Assembly (NCBI GenBank): GCA_944321435.1
Contig: CALULH010000009.1
Location: 44,818 to 108,817 of the forward strand
Reading direction: 5' to 3'
DNA: 64,000 nucleotides
From: an uncultured Coriobacteriaceae bacterium
GTDB taxonomy: Bacteria; Actinomycetota; Coriobacteriia; Coriobacteriales; Coriobacteriaceae
Made by a program: the position numbers and the translations under genes. The notes beneath the pieces are model-generated. The model did no database searches. It saw only the letters and a list, made by a program, of their open reading frames with translations, and was not told the DNA's origin. Shown here piece by piece: positions 49,159 to 61,879 of the stretch; position 1 is the stretch's first letter, and each line of letters opens with the position of its first letter.

Positions 49159-50292
49159 ATGGCGGGTAGTAGCACAATGATGCGCATAGTTTCTTCCGCT
49201 GGGGCACGTTTTTTCAAATTAATGCCTGAGGCACTGTACACAAGGTACATTCATCGCGCGATGCGCCATACCGGAGTTGCGGTTGAGGACTCTCGTAACA
49301 TACTGAGAGCGTGTCATGACCCATTGTCCCGGTGTACATTGTCAAGTGATATATTACGTACGCAACCGACACTCACTGTATCGTTTATCATACCCATGCA
49401 TAATGCTGGGAAATATATATCAAAATGTATTGAGTCAATATACAAACAGGAAAAACTTCCTTCTTTCGAGATAATCGCCGTTGATGACGGATCTACCGAC
49501 GGGACGTTGGCGCTTGTCTCTGAACTTGCCAAGCATCACGATAATTTAACAGTCATCTCAAAGAAAAATGGTGGAGCAGGCTCGGCCCGAAATGTTGGTA
49601 TGGAGAATGCACGTGGCGCTTTTTTTTGTTTTGTTGACGCTGACGATTTGCTTGAGCCTACCTGGTTTTCTGCATGTTTTGAATACATGCGCTCTTCAAA
49701 GGCGGATTACGTGTACAGCTTGGTGACAAGGATCGACTCAAGTGGTAGATGGCGTATGGGAATAGCAGCCGAACAGAGGCGGCATGGATCGGGGCTGTCG
49801 GCGATGGCAGCAATCTTCGGGCGTTATATATGGGATGACCTTATTTTCCCTGAGGGAATATGGTATGAAGATGCAGTTATCGATTACTGTGTTGCTTCGC
49901 GCTACAAAGGGGTGTTTATAGACAACGTAGGTTATTTATATCGTTATCATGGAGGGGCCATTTCAAGTAAGTCTAACTCCGACAAGCGTAGCGTAGATGC
50001 CTATTGGGTGGTTGAGGCTATGTTGGAATGGTGTGAGACTTTGGGAATTTCCTATGACAGTGCTCTCTTTCACCTCACCTTAGAAAAGCTGGGGCCAACT
50101 TTGCGCCATTGGACATGGGGCTCTCCCCGCGAAGAGCGAATGGCACTTTTTTCTGAAAGTTGTGACCTCCTGGCTCGTTCATTTGACCTCGCTGTTCTCG
50201 CAGAAAACGAATCGGACCGTTGGCGGGATTTGGCGAGGGCTTTTCTGGTGAGAAGCTTCGATGCATGGGAGTTAGCGTGCAAAACACTCTAA
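49159..50292 (+). CDS. Glycosyltransferase family 2 (copy 1)
   Basis: 377 aa, ATG 49159 with AGGAGGTGG upstream. After about 70 N-terminal residues comes a GT-A domain: TVSFIIPMHNAGKYISKCI, IIAVDDGSTDGTL, KNGGAGSARNVGMENARGAFFCFVDADD (metal-binding Asp-x-Asp). The C-terminal half is helical and carries family-specific substrate residues only. The acceptor is unknown. This gene has the most AT-rich codon use of the cluster. Confidence 0.9.
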   Translation: MAGSSTMMRIVSSAGARFFKLMPEALYTRYIHRAMRHTGVAVEDSRNILRACHDPLSRCTLSSDILRTQPTLTVSFIIPMHNAGKYISKCIESIYKQEKLPSFEIIAVDDGSTDGTLALVSELAKHHDNLTVISKKNGGAGSARNVGMENARGAFFCFVDADDLLEPTWFSACFEYMRSSKADYVYSLVTRIDSSGRWRMGIAAEQRRHGSGLSAMAAIFGRYIWDDLIFPEGIWYEDAVIDYCVASRYKGVFIDNVGYLYRYHGGAISSKSNSDKRSVDAYWVVEAMLEWCETLGISYDSALFHLTLEKLGPTLRHWTWGSPREERMALFSESCDLLARSFDLAVLAENESDRWRDLARAFLVRSFDAWELACKTL

Positions 50293-51290
50293 TGGAGAGG
50301 GGAGATAGCTCCCGACTTTTCAGCGTGGTTGTGCCCGTATACAATGCGGGGCGCACCATCGTACGGTGCCTCGCGAGCATTCTTTCCAACGCCTGCTCGT
50401 ATGAAATCGTGCTCATAGATGACGGGTCAACAGATGATAGTTTTGCTATCTGCCAGCAATACGCGGCGCAATATCCCGAGATCGTGTTGGCGTGTCATCA
50501 GGAGAACGGCGGTGCGGCTTCCGCGCGAAATCGCGGCGTAGCGCTTGCACACGGTCAGTATATTGTCTTTGTTGATGCAGATGACGCGCTGTATTCCGGT
50601 TCTCTGGATGCGGCGGCGAAGGTGCTCAAAGATTGCTCGCCGGAACTGTTGTTTGTGGACGGCATTAATTGTCATAGGGACGGCACTGAAAAAAGCCACT
50701 TCTCCTGCGGCTCTGAGTCAAAGCTGGGCACTGAAGTGCTTTCCCATGTAGAGGCGTGCGAACGTTACACTCAGTTTTCAAAGATGCCGGCAACTCCTTG
50801 CGATAAGATCATTTCTCGTGATTTGGCATTGAGGGTTCCCTTTGAATCAGGCCACTACTACGAAGATCTCGATTGGTGCTTTCGACTGCTCTTCTCTGCG
50901 CGAACATGTACGTATCGACCAATACGTCATTACCGATATATCGAAAACCCCCGTTCAGTGACCCATTGCGCTATCGATCAGAAGCGCGTTGACGACTACC
51001 TGCGCTTTTTTGAGCTTTGGATCGACAAAATGTACGACGGATCTCCTGAATCGAAGGTTGTGGCGCGTTTTCTGCCCTATGAGTACATGATCTTCTTGGG
51101 AACGATGGCCCGCAATCGGGGGGCTAGGTATGTGCCCAAAGAAGATATACGGACCTGTTTTCAAAAGTTGGATAAAAAGGGAATTTGGCTTGGGCGCAAG
51201 GAAAAGCTCGTTCGCATGGTAAGTCGCTTGCTTGGTCCGCACGCGGCTATCAGGATCATGGTGTGCGGATATGCGATCGGCGTTTTATAG
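50265..51290 (+). CDS. Glycosyltransferase family 2 (copy 2)
   Basis: About 341 aa. The start is either ATG 50265 (GAGAAG 9 bases upstream) or ATG 50292, which overlaps the preceding stop. GT-A motifs: SVVVPVYNAGRTIVRCL, VLIDDGSTDDSF, ENGGAASARNRGVALAHGQYIVFVDADD. A C-terminal helical region (YEDLDWCFRLLFSARTC) is typical of capsule GT2 enzymes. Inverting transferase acting on lipid-linked intermediates. Confidence 0.9.
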   Translation: MGVSVQNTLMERGDSSRLFSVVVPVYNAGRTIVRCLASILSNACSYEIVLIDDGSTDDSFAICQQYAAQYPEIVLACHQENGGAASARNRGVALAHGQYIVFVDADDALYSGSLDAAAKVLKDCSPELLFVDGINCHRDGTEKSHFSCGSESKLGTEVLSHVEACERYTQFSKMPATPCDKIISRDLALRVPFESGHYYEDLDWCFRLLFSARTCTYRPIRHYRYIENPRSVTHCAIDQKRVDDYLRFFELWIDKMYDGSPESKVVARFLPYEYMIFLGTMARNRGARYVPKEDIRTCFQKLDKKGIWLGRKEKLVRMVSRLLGPHAAIRIMVCGYAIGVL

Positions 51291-51320
51291 GCAACCCTCT
51301 TCTTTGAACGGATCGAGTCG

Positions 51321-52406
51321 ATGAGTGTTTATTGGTTGGCGTGTGCGTGCTCTGTGCTGTTGGAGGCATTCGCTCTGTTCGTTACGCATAGGAGAGGGGG
51401 CTTATCTGCGCGCATCAAAGCAATCGGTGTTCCTCTTGTTGTGATATCGTGCTGCATACCCCTGTTACTTGCAGGGCTCAGAGACATTTCAGTTGGAATA
51501 GACACACAGTCATACTACAACAATTACATCGAAACCGGTTTTGGATGGCGCGGAACCATGGAGTATGGCTTCTACCTTCTCAACCTGGCTTGTATTCGCA
51601 TAGGATTGGGGGTGACGGGTTTTTTCATGGTCTGCTCTGCAATCTTCTTCGGCTTCAGTTACGCTGCAATACATCGTCTGTCTCCCAATCCCGCGATAAG
51701 CGTGCTGCTCCTATTCGTTATGGGGCACTTTTTCTTCTTCATGAACATCATGCGTCAAATGATGGCTGCGGCGATTCTCTTGCTTGCTCTTTCCTATGCC
51801 GTTGACCGGCGGCCAGCTCACTTTGCTCTTCTTGTTTTCCTTGCAAGCAGCATTCACAGCGCGTCCGTAGTGTTTGTCGTGATGTACTTCGTGCCGCGAA
51901 TCACCATTCGTCCCATGTCTGTGGCACTTGCGGTCTTGTTCATTGCCTGTTTTGCACGCCCGCTTTCTTCATTGGTCATGTGGGTAGCGCAGTTCACAAG
52001 GTATAGCGCTTACTTTTCTTCCGAAGTTTGGACTGTTGATCCGACGGGCATTGTCGGCAACTTGAAGAACATTACGGTTCTCGCTTTCGGTCTCTACTGT
52101 TACGCGCAGATTGATGAAAAGCCTCCGTTATTCTGCTATCTGTTGATGATGCAGATCATCACAGTCGTGATCGGCCTCATTGCCGCGTATTTCCCCATGT
52201 TGAGCCGCTTCCAATACACCTTTGGGATGGGTGCCATTGCGCTGCTCCCCCTATCAACTGCCAAGCTGCCTGATAGGAGAATTGCCTTTTTGGCCACGTT
52301 AGCTATTTCGGCCATCTATGTGATCTATGCGCAGTATACGTTTGGCTTTGTCGATTCAATGGGAACACTTCCGTACACGGTCAGCCGCACCATTGCGTTT
52401 TTTTGA
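51321..52406 (+). CDS. EpsG-family (Wzy-like) polysaccharide polymerase
   Basis: 361 aa with about ten membrane helices. The N-terminal loop RDISVGIDTQSYYNNY is the EpsG-family signature, and HSASVVFVVMYFVP follows at mid-protein. It polymerises repeat units at the outer face of the membrane in the Wzx/Wzy pathway. There is one such gene in the locus, which fits the single flippase. The start ATG 51321 has a modest ribosome-binding site (GGATCGAG). Confidence 0.88.
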   Translation: MSVYWLACACSVLLEAFALFVTHRRGGLSARIKAIGVPLVVISCCIPLLLAGLRDISVGIDTQSYYNNYIETGFGWRGTMEYGFYLLNLACIRIGLGVTGFFMVCSAIFFGFSYAAIHRLSPNPAISVLLLFVMGHFFFFMNIMRQMMAAAILLLALSYAVDRRPAHFALLVFLASSIHSASVVFVVMYFVPRITIRPMSVALAVLFIACFARPLSSLVMWVAQFTRYSAYFSSEVWTVDPTGIVGNLKNITVLAFGLYCYAQIDEKPPLFCYLLMMQIITVVIGLIAAYFPMLSRFQYTFGMGAIALLPLSTAKLPDRRIAFLATLAISAIYVIYAQYTFGFVDSMGTLPYTVSRTIAFF

Positions 52407-52426
52407 CGCGTTGCTCAGAACAGGAA

Positions 52427-53455
52427 ATGGGGCGACGCACTGCATGTTGCCAGGCGAGAGTTTGCGATTGGATTAACGTGACGACAGACTCAAATCTTAT
52501 TAGCATCATCATTCCCGTATACAACATCGAGGCGTATCTTGACGCTTGTCTGCAGAGTGTGCAGCGGCAGAAGTACGAGCATTTTGAAGCTCTGCTCATT
52601 GATGACGGGTCGACGGACCGCTCTCCGCAAATTTGCGCACAATACGTACAGACTGACAATCGTTTTACGTATTACCGGAAAGAAAACGGAGGTCTGTCCG
52701 ATGCGCGCAATCATGGGATTTCGTTGGCGCGTGGGCAGTACTTGGCGTTTGTCGATGGGGACGATCAAATAGAAGCTGATTACCTGTTTGCGCTTTTTCG
52801 GGCCTTGCGAAAAAGCGAGGCGGAAGTTGCTGTCTGCTCGTATACCGATGTCTTTATGCCCGAAGGCCGTGAGGAGAGCCATTCGATTGCGCAGCTCAGC
52901 TTAACGGGGGCATATGCGATGAAGCGAACTCTTGCCTACCAAAGGATTGAAGACGTTGTCGCCTGGAATAAGCTGTACAAAGCCGAGCTGTTTGCCAACA
53001 TTCGATATCCAAAGGGAAAGCTGCACGAGGACGTGTTCACGACATACAAAGTCCTTGCTACCGCGCACCGGGTTACCTACATTGACAGGCCGCTCTATCG
53101 CTATGTGCACCGCTCGGGGAGCATTATGAGCGATCGACACGTGCGGGGATTTGAGGTTTTGTCGGCTCCCCGGGAGGCGGAGCAGTTTTGTCGTGAGTAT
53201 TCGATCAAGGCTGACGAGGAGCTTGTCTCCTTTCGCAGCATCCTTTGCCTTTCAATGACAAAACGGGCGCTCGGCTCTGCATCATGGCGGCAGGAGTTTG
53301 GACAATGCGCCTGGGCTTTGTCGGAGCTTGCCTCAATGCCTTACATCTCAAATTCCTATTTAAGCGCGTGGCAAAAGGTTTACATCTCGGTTCTCATCGT
53401 CATGGCGAAACTCTTTATGCGGGGCGCGGCTAGGGAGACGGTGAGCAGTTCATGA
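52427..53455 (+). CDS. Glycosyltransferase family 2 (copy 3)
   Basis: About 342 aa. The frame opens at TTG 52403, overlapping the preceding stop; ATG 52427 (AGGAA just upstream) and GTG 52478, which would place the conserved LISIIIPVYNIEAYL near the N-terminus, are alternatives. GT-A motifs ALLIDDGSTDRSP and ENGGLSDARNHGISLARGQYLAFVDGDD (metal site D-G-D-D) are intact, then EDVVAWNKLYKAELF and LHEDVFTTYKVLA, typical of EpsJ-like capsule transferases. Stop overlaps the next start (ATGA). Confidence 0.9.
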   Translation: MGRRTACCQARVCDWINVTTDSNLISIIIPVYNIEAYLDACLQSVQRQKYEHFEALLIDDGSTDRSPQICAQYVQTDNRFTYYRKENGGLSDARNHGISLARGQYLAFVDGDDQIEADYLFALFRALRKSEAEVAVCSYTDVFMPEGREESHSIAQLSLTGAYAMKRTLAYQRIEDVVAWNKLYKAELFANIRYPKGKLHEDVFTTYKVLATAHRVTYIDRPLYRYVHRSGSIMSDRHVRGFEVLSAPREAEQFCREYSIKADEELVSFRSILCLSMTKRALGSASWRQEFGQCAWALSELASMPYISNSYLSAWQKVYISVLIVMAKLFMRGAARETVSSS

Positions 53456-54591
53456 GGAAGGCAAAGCCTGTTCAACGGGTAAACGCGGCGATCACTGCCC
53501 ATACTGCGCACATCGTTACGAGAAGCTCTGGCCAACGTCCGTGCGTGTCCATTCTCTGCACAACGTTCAATCAGGAACAGTATCTCAGGGACGCTCTTGA
53601 AGGTTTTCTCTTGCAAAAGACAACGTTTCCCTTCGAGGTGATCATTCATGATGACGCTTCGACGGATGGAACGGCGGCGGTGGTCGAGGAGTACCTGGAG
53701 CGTTTCCCTGACGTTACCTATGTGAGGGAAAAGACCAATTGCTATTCACGTGGTTTGAGCGTAGCCCGTTCATTGCGTGAGATATGCTCTGGAAAGTACA
53801 TCGCCTATTGCGAGGGAGATGACTACTGGATCTCCGAGGCAAAACTTCAGCGGCAGTATGACTTCATGGAGTCGCATGGCGATTTTGCGATCTGCCTGCA
53901 CAATGCGGTAGTTGCTGACCTTATTAATCGGTCGGCGTATCTATCTGAGCCGGATGGTGCGGACAGGGAAAAATCCGTCACGGAACTTATCGCCGAGGGC
54001 GGGGGAAGGGTGAATCCTACCGCCTCGTTCTTTGTGCGCAAAGAGGCACTGAACGATGTTGCCCTCGGGCCTGTTGAGGATCACTTCATCATGCTTTCTG
54101 CGCTGGAGCATGGAAGGGCGTTTTGGATAGCGCGTCCCCTGTCGGTGTACCGTTACGGTGCATTGGGCTCGTTTACTCTGACGGGAAGTGCCGAGGGGTA
54201 CGAGAAGATACGTGCGTTCAACGTTGATTACGCCGCGGCGCTTCGCAGCGTGCGGAATCACTTTGAGCGGTGCGGAGTTTATGGCGCAGAGATCGAAAAG
54301 GCGTTTGCTAACAAGCTGACGGAACTTGAGGAAAACATAGACAGCGCGTTGGCGCGAGAAGAGCTGCTTTCCGGGGGCGTCTCTATCTTGAGCGCGACGA
54401 GGGAAAAGGGGCTCAGTCCGCTTGTCGCGATCAAAGTATCTCTAGAGCGGATCGGCTTGTTTCACCTGATGGCTCCTGCGATCAACTATGTCAAACGGTT
54501 GCTAGCGGTTCGTCGGAAAAAGCAACAGGGAACCTATTTGGGCCGCTATATCGGCACTGAGAAAATTACAGAGAGCTGGCTCGTCAGGTAG
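53452..54591 (+). CDS. Glycosyltransferase family 2 (copy 4)
   Basis: 379 aa, ATG 53452 overlapping the previous stop. The N-terminal 30 residues are basic; then CVSILCTTFNQEQYLRDAL, VIIHDDASTDGTAAVVEEYL and YIAYCEGDDYWISEAKLQRQ, the variant GT2 pattern with Glu-Gly-Asp-Asp at the metal site. A domain of about 110 residues follows the catalytic part (NKLTELEENIDSALAREELL). Last of the AT-rich glycosyltransferase block. Confidence 0.9.
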   Translation: MRKAKPVQRVNAAITAHTAHIVTRSSGQRPCVSILCTTFNQEQYLRDALEGFLLQKTTFPFEVIIHDDASTDGTAAVVEEYLERFPDVTYVREKTNCYSRGLSVARSLREICSGKYIAYCEGDDYWISEAKLQRQYDFMESHGDFAICLHNAVVADLINRSAYLSEPDGADREKSVTELIAEGGGRVNPTASFFVRKEALNDVALGPVEDHFIMLSALEHGRAFWIARPLSVYRYGALGSFTLTGSAEGYEKIRAFNVDYAAALRSVRNHFERCGVYGAEIEKAFANKLTELEENIDSALAREELLSGGVSILSATREKGLSPLVAIKVSLERIGLFHLMAPAINYVKRLLAVRRKKQQGTYLGRYIGTEKITESWLVR

Positions 54592-54632
54592 GCTGCATGA
54601 CGAGAGCCGCCTCATAGCATGGGATGTACAGC

Positions 54633-56129
54633 ATGGATGTTCGGAATAACGATAAGAATACGGCGAGCGGCGCGGTTGGCTCTCGGCACATCATCATTTC
54701 GTCGCTGCTGTGGAAAATGTTTGAGCGCGGGGGGAACGCCGTCGTCCAGCTCGCCGTCCAGATTGTCATGGCGCGCCTGCTCGCCCCCGAGCAGTTCGGC
54801 ATGCTCTCCATCATGCTCGTCTTCGTGAACCTCGGCAACGTCGTGGTGCAGTCCGGCATGAACACGGCGCTCATACAGGCGCCGGAGGTGCGACGCGTCG
54901 ACTGCTCGACCGTGTTCTGGATGAGCTTCGCGGTATCCGCCGTCCTCTACGCGGCGGTCTTCCTCGCGGCGCCGGCGATCTCGGCCTTCTACGCCCTGCC
55001 CGGGCTCGTCTGGCCGCTCCGGGCCCTCGCGCTCCTGCTCGTGGTCAACGCCTACAACGCGGTGCAGATCGCCCTCATCACCCGCAGGCTGGAGATGCGG
55101 AAGATCTTCAACGCCACCGTTCTCTCCTCGGCCGTTTCCGCCGCGTGCGGCATCGGGTGCGCCGTGGCGGGCGCCGGCGTGTGGGCCCTCGTCGCCCAGC
55201 AGCTCTCCTACCAGGTCTCCAACTGCCTGGCGCACGCGGCCCAGCTCGACTGGCGGCCCCATCTGGAGTTCTCCGCGGCGAGCGCGCGGCGGCTCTTCGG
55301 GTTCGGGTCGCGCCTCCTCGTCTCCGGGCTTCTGGACCAGGGCTACCAGAGCCTCTCCGACCTGATCATCGGCCGCCAGTTCTCCGCGGCGAGCCTCGGG
55401 TACGTGTCCCAGGGCAAGAGGTACCCGCAGGCCGTCGGCAGCCTCCTGGACGGTGCCATACAGCCGGTGATGCTCTCGGCGGTCTCGCGCGTGCAGGATG
55501 ACGCCGCCCAGGTTAAGAGGCTGGTCCGACGCGCTCTCAAGACCTCCACCTACCTCATCGCCCCCGCCATGGTCCTCTTCGCCACCGTGGCGCCCTCGCT
55601 CGTGCCCCTCCTGCTCGGCGAGCAGTGGCGCGACTCGGTGTGGTTCATGCAGGTCTACTGCCTCGTCTACGCGCTCCTGCCCATCCACACCACGAACCTC
55701 CAGGCGCTCAACGGCGTCGGGCGCAGCGACCTCTTTCTCAAGCTCGAGGTGATCAAGAAAGGCTACGGCATCGCCGCCATCCTCCTCTGCGCGTTCGTCC
55801 TGTGCGACGTGCGCGCCATGGTCGCGAGCTACTTCGTGACGGACGTTATCTCCACCTTCGTGAACGCCTGGCCCAACAGGAGGGTCATCGGCTACTCCTA
55901 CGGCGAGCAGGTGCGCGACATCTTCCCCGCCTTCCTCATGGCCGCCGCCGCAGCCGTCGCAGCGTCCCTCGTCGGCCTGCTCGCGCTTCCGCCGGCCGCC
56001 CTGATCGCCCTCCAAGCGCTCGCCTTCGCCGCCGCCTACGTCGGCCTCTCTGCCCTCTTCAGGGTCGAGGAGTACGCCTACCTCGTCGGCACCGCGCGGG
56101 GGATGCTCCGCGGGAGGGCCCCGAAGTAG
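54633..56129 (+). CDS. Wzx-type polysaccharide flippase
   Basis: 498 aa from ATG 54633 (GGGA 8 bases upstream; ATG 54624 is also in frame). Multi-pass MOP-superfamily exporter with about 12-14 membrane segments, starting SSLLWKMFERGGNAVVQLAV and ARLLAPEQFGML, typical of Wzx/MATE-like polysaccharide exporters (TuaB/WzxC type). Translocates lipid-linked repeat units across the membrane for the EpsG-type polymerase. Codon use turns sharply GC-rich within its first 50 codons, compared with the genes before it. Confidence 0.93.
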   Translation: MDVRNNDKNTASGAVGSRHIIISSLLWKMFERGGNAVVQLAVQIVMARLLAPEQFGMLSIMLVFVNLGNVVVQSGMNTALIQAPEVRRVDCSTVFWMSFAVSAVLYAAVFLAAPAISAFYALPGLVWPLRALALLLVVNAYNAVQIALITRRLEMRKIFNATVLSSAVSAACGIGCAVAGAGVWALVAQQLSYQVSNCLAHAAQLDWRPHLEFSAASARRLFGFGSRLLVSGLLDQGYQSLSDLIIGRQFSAASLGYVSQGKRYPQAVGSLLDGAIQPVMLSAVSRVQDDAAQVKRLVRRALKTSTYLIAPAMVLFATVAPSLVPLLLGEQWRDSVWFMQVYCLVYALLPIHTTNLQALNGVGRSDLFLKLEVIKKGYGIAAILLCAFVLCDVRAMVASYFVTDVISTFVNAWPNRRVIGYSYGEQVRDIFPAFLMAAAAAVAASLVGLLALPPAALIALQALAFAAAYVGLSALFRVEEYAYLVGTARGMLRGRAPK

Positions 56130-56197
56130 CGCACCCGGGGCGCGTGCGCGCCCCTCTTGCGATAGCACTGTCCTCAACACGGAAGGAACCTTGACAA

Positions 56198-57300
56198 ATG
56201 GATAGCAGGATCCTGGTCACCAGGTCCTCCATGCCCTCGCTCGAGGAGTACGTGGAGGAGATCAAGCCACTCTGGGAGAGCCACTGGCTCACGAACATGG
56301 GCGTGGAGCACAAGAAGCTCGAGGCCGCCCTCAAGGAGCGGCTAAAGGTGGAGAACGTCGCCCTCTTCACCAACGGGCACAACGCGCTCGAGTGCATACT
56401 GGAGGCGCTGGACTTGCGCGGCGAGGTCATCACGACCCCGTACACCTTCGCCTCGACGACGCACGCCATCGTCCGGAAGAGCCTGACGCCCGTCTTCGCC
56501 GACGTCAAGCCCGACGACTACACCATCGACCCGGAGTCGGTCGAGAGGCTCATCACCCCGCGCACTTGCGCCATCGTGCCGGTGCACGTCTACGGCAACC
56601 TCTGCGATGTCGACGCCATCCAGAGGATCGCCGACGAGCACGGCCTCAAGGTGGTCTACGACGCCGCGCACGCCTTCGGGGTCGAGCGGGGAGGCGTGTC
56701 CGCCGCGGCCTTCGGCGACGCCTCCATGTTCTCCTTCCACGCCACAAAGGTGTTCAACACCGTCGAGGGCGGCGCGGTCTGCTTCAAGGACCCCGCGCTC
56801 TACCCCGTCCTCAACCAGTGGAAGAACTTCGGCATCACCTCGCCGGAGGACGTGGAGTACGTGGGCGGCAACGCCAAGATGAACGAGTTCTGCGCCGCCA
56901 TGGGCGTGTGCAACCTGCGCCACCTGGACGGGGAGATCGCGAAGAGGGGGAAGGTCGAGGAGCGCTACCGCGAGAGGCTCGCGGGCGTTCGAGGGGTCAG
57001 GCTGGTGGATCCGCAGCCCGGCGTCAGGCCCAACCACGCCTACATGCCCGTCGTGTTCGGGGACGCCTTCGGTGCCACGCGCGACGAGGTCTTCGACGCG
57101 CTCGACCGGGCGGGCATCGGCGCGCGCAAGTACTTCTACCCGCTCGTCACCGACTACGCCTGCTACCGCAGCGTCTACTCCAGCGATCGCACCCCGGTTG
57201 CCAAGGACGTCGCCTCCCGCGTGCTCACACTGCCGATGTACGCGGACCTCGCGCTCGGGGACGTCGACCGCATCTGCGACGTGGTTCTGGGGTGCGCGCG

Positions 57301-57304
<4 letters not shown>
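56198..57304 (+). CDS. DegT/DnrJ/EryC1-family sugar aminotransferase
   Basis: 368 aa from ATG 56198. PLP enzyme with the internal-aldimine lysine in FSFHATKVFNTVEGG, PLP pocket VVYDAAHAFGVE and substrate loop TTPYTFASTTHAI. Converts a keto-sugar nucleotide to the 4-amino sugar using glutamate. With rfbA and rfbB directly downstream the likely substrate is dTDP-4-keto-6-deoxyglucose (VioA/WecE-like reaction). Its stop overlaps the acetyltransferase start. Confidence 0.9.
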
Positions 57305-59854
<2,550 letters not shown>

Positions 59855-59900
59855 GGTAAACGGGAGGGGACCTTACATTCAGTTTAACTGGAGTATGTGT

Positions 59901-61274
59901 ATGTCAGGCTTTATCGGAAAAGTCAAAAGGTACGGACTTATCTATCTTGGTTGTCTCATAGGCTCCTCTATTGTCCTGATATGTGCAAATGCTATACCCG
60001 TATCGCAAAGGATGGAAAGAAACCTTTCTGATTCAGCGGCTCTTCTACAAGAAGAGGGCGAGTATCCCGCTCTTATAAAGGGAGCGGCTGGGTGGACGCT
60101 CGACAATTGCACCACTGCCTTAATGCTCAATATTGCAGGGCATGGATGTGATTTGGGCGTGCGGGGCGCTTTTGCAAATTACCATTATGATGATGGTAGC
60201 AATGCCCTGCAGTCTGTTATGCTGGCGCGGTCGTTAGGGAAGAGCCCCGTCAACGGAGGGGATGCCTGGGTATCGTATGCACGATATTGGCATGGTTATT
60301 TGCTCATACTCAAGCCGTTGCTGCTTATCTGGAATGTCAGCGAGATCAGGGTCATCTTCTATTCCGTGATATCGATCCTAATCGTATCCAATGCTCTTCT
60401 CATCGCATGGCTTCGACGGGCTGCTTCCGGGGTTGCCTTCGCTTTCTCCTTTTTTGCCTGTGCTTACCCTGCGGCTTCCTTCTCTCTATCGCTGGCCTTT
60501 TCGTTTATTATCTCTCTCCTAGCCAATCTCGTGGTTATCCGTGCGGCTCGGCCAGGACGGCACCTTGATGTTATGCAAATGTGCTATATCGTGGGAGCGA
60601 TAACGGTCTATTGCGATTTTCTCTGCACGCCTCTCATCACGTTAGGTATCCCCTTGGGGACGTACATCTACCTGTGCGCATCTTCTACAGAGAAGGTGAA
60701 CGCAAGAAAGACGCTCGGAATAGTGCTCGGATCCTGCATTGCATGGGTTTGCAGTTATGCAATGCTTTGGGCAAGTAAATGGGTATTGTCGACAATTGTT
60801 TTGCAGCAAAATGTGATTGCCGATGCGATGAGTCAGCTGTTCCTAAGGACTGATCTTGATGCGGGCAGATTTAATGCGGTGAATGTAAACTATGCAGTTC
60901 TACGTCCTGTCTGGATTGTGGTTATCTGCATTGGCTGTTTTTTCCTCGTGCGAGCTCTTTTGTTTCAAAGGGAGCTTCTGAAACAAAAGGGGGTCTCGTT
61001 TCTTATCCTTACGCTCATCGCTCTTTTGCCTTTTTGCTGGTATTGCATCCTTTCAAATCATTCGACCGTTCATTATTGGTTCACGTGGAGAGCCCAGATA
61101 GTTTCCTTGCTCTGTTTGCTTTACATCTGCCTCTTGTTGCAGCCCGATAATAAGGCTTCAATTACGAGCTGTTCGATGAAGGAGGAGTTGCTAAGCTATA
61201 TGCCGAGACGTAGGGGATCGCACTTTGCTGCATTTTCACTTAGCGAAGACAGCGCCTTGCCCGGTGTTGTGTGA
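59901..61274 (+). CDS. Multi-pass membrane protein of unknown function at the end of the locus
   Basis: 457 aa from ATG 59901 (CTGGAG 8 bases upstream; ATG 59895 also possible). About ten membrane helices; a large extracytoplasmic segment after the first helix contains GWTLDNCTTALMLNIAGHG and WVSYARYWHGYLLILKPLLL. The His/Tyr/Trp pattern and helix layout suggest a lipid-dependent GT-C-like glycosyltransferase or other polysaccharide-modifying enzyme, but I see no decisive motif. Codon use is AT-rich and unlike rfbA/rfbB just upstream, so it was probably acquired separately. Confidence 0.75.
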   Translation: MSGFIGKVKRYGLIYLGCLIGSSIVLICANAIPVSQRMERNLSDSAALLQEEGEYPALIKGAAGWTLDNCTTALMLNIAGHGCDLGVRGAFANYHYDDGSNALQSVMLARSLGKSPVNGGDAWVSYARYWHGYLLILKPLLLIWNVSEIRVIFYSVISILIVSNALLIAWLRRAASGVAFAFSFFACAYPAASFSLSLAFSFIISLLANLVVIRAARPGRHLDVMQMCYIVGAITVYCDFLCTPLITLGIPLGTYIYLCASSTEKVNARKTLGIVLGSCIAWVCSYAMLWASKWVLSTIVLQQNVIADAMSQLFLRTDLDAGRFNAVNVNYAVLRPVWIVVICIGCFFLVRALLFQRELLKQKGVSFLILTLIALLPFCWYCILSNHSTVHYWFTWRAQIVSLLCLLYICLLLQPDNKASITSCSMKEELLSYMPRRRGSHFAAFSLSEDSALPGVV

Positions 61275-61808
61275 CACTTTCTGCACGATCAGAACAAAAG
61301 TCGCTTTTCCTTTAGGGCATAGCCGGGGTCGTGATTAGCGAGCGGCTGAGTCGTTTAGATTTGCACTCTTTTCTGAAGTGCGCGTTGCCGTTTGGGTTCG
61401 CTTGCGCTTGCACATACCGTTAGCGTTGTTCTTATTGCCCTGATTCCGAGGAAAAGTTGGGGTGTGCGAAAGAACTTGGCGTTGGCGACGGTCGTTTTCG
61501 CCTCCGGCTTTGATCGAGTGGAGGGCGAGGGTAGATGACGAACGCCTGAAATGGCACATGATCTTCACTCTCCTTTCCTTACCGCTCATCGAGCGGCTAT
61601 CGTCAGGCGGGAACGATGTGGACCAAGCTCTTTGCGGCCGCTATTTCTTTCTTCTCATCCATGGTGGCTGTCCGTCCCTCGGGGGCAGCGAGAACGTGCA
61701 CGCCGTCGTGTGGCTGGAGAGCCCGCGTCTGCATGTGCGCGCGTCGGACAGAGAGATCGTCGCTTGGACGAGCCGGCAATCGCTTACAACCTGACTTTTG
61801 CAATGGAA
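61275..61808. other. Gene-free stretch between the polysaccharide locus and the IS element
   Basis: 534 bases. No open frame here has a convincing ribosome-binding site or recognisable content, and no RNA gene was found. Mixed base composition suggests debris from past insertions. It separates the last locus gene from the transposase remnant. Confidence 0.4.
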
Positions 61809-61851
61809 AAGGATGGTTCTCCCGCATTTAGCTGGAAGAGCCGTCCTTCTG
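61809..61851. terminator. Hairpin downstream of the IS1634-like transposase
   Basis: AAGGATGGTTCT (from 61809) pairs, allowing two G-U pairs, with AGAGCCGTCCTT ending at 61851; loop about 18 bases. It lies 29 bases beyond the minus-strand transposase stop. Probably a terminator or part of the element end. Confidence 0.5.
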
Positions 61852-61879
61852 CGCATGACATTTTCTGACGTGGCACGCC

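Noticed and set aside
61275..61808. Small plus-strand frames at 61462-61868 as genes
   Set aside because: They lack ribosome-binding sites, overlap each other in two frames and have no recognisable sequence features.
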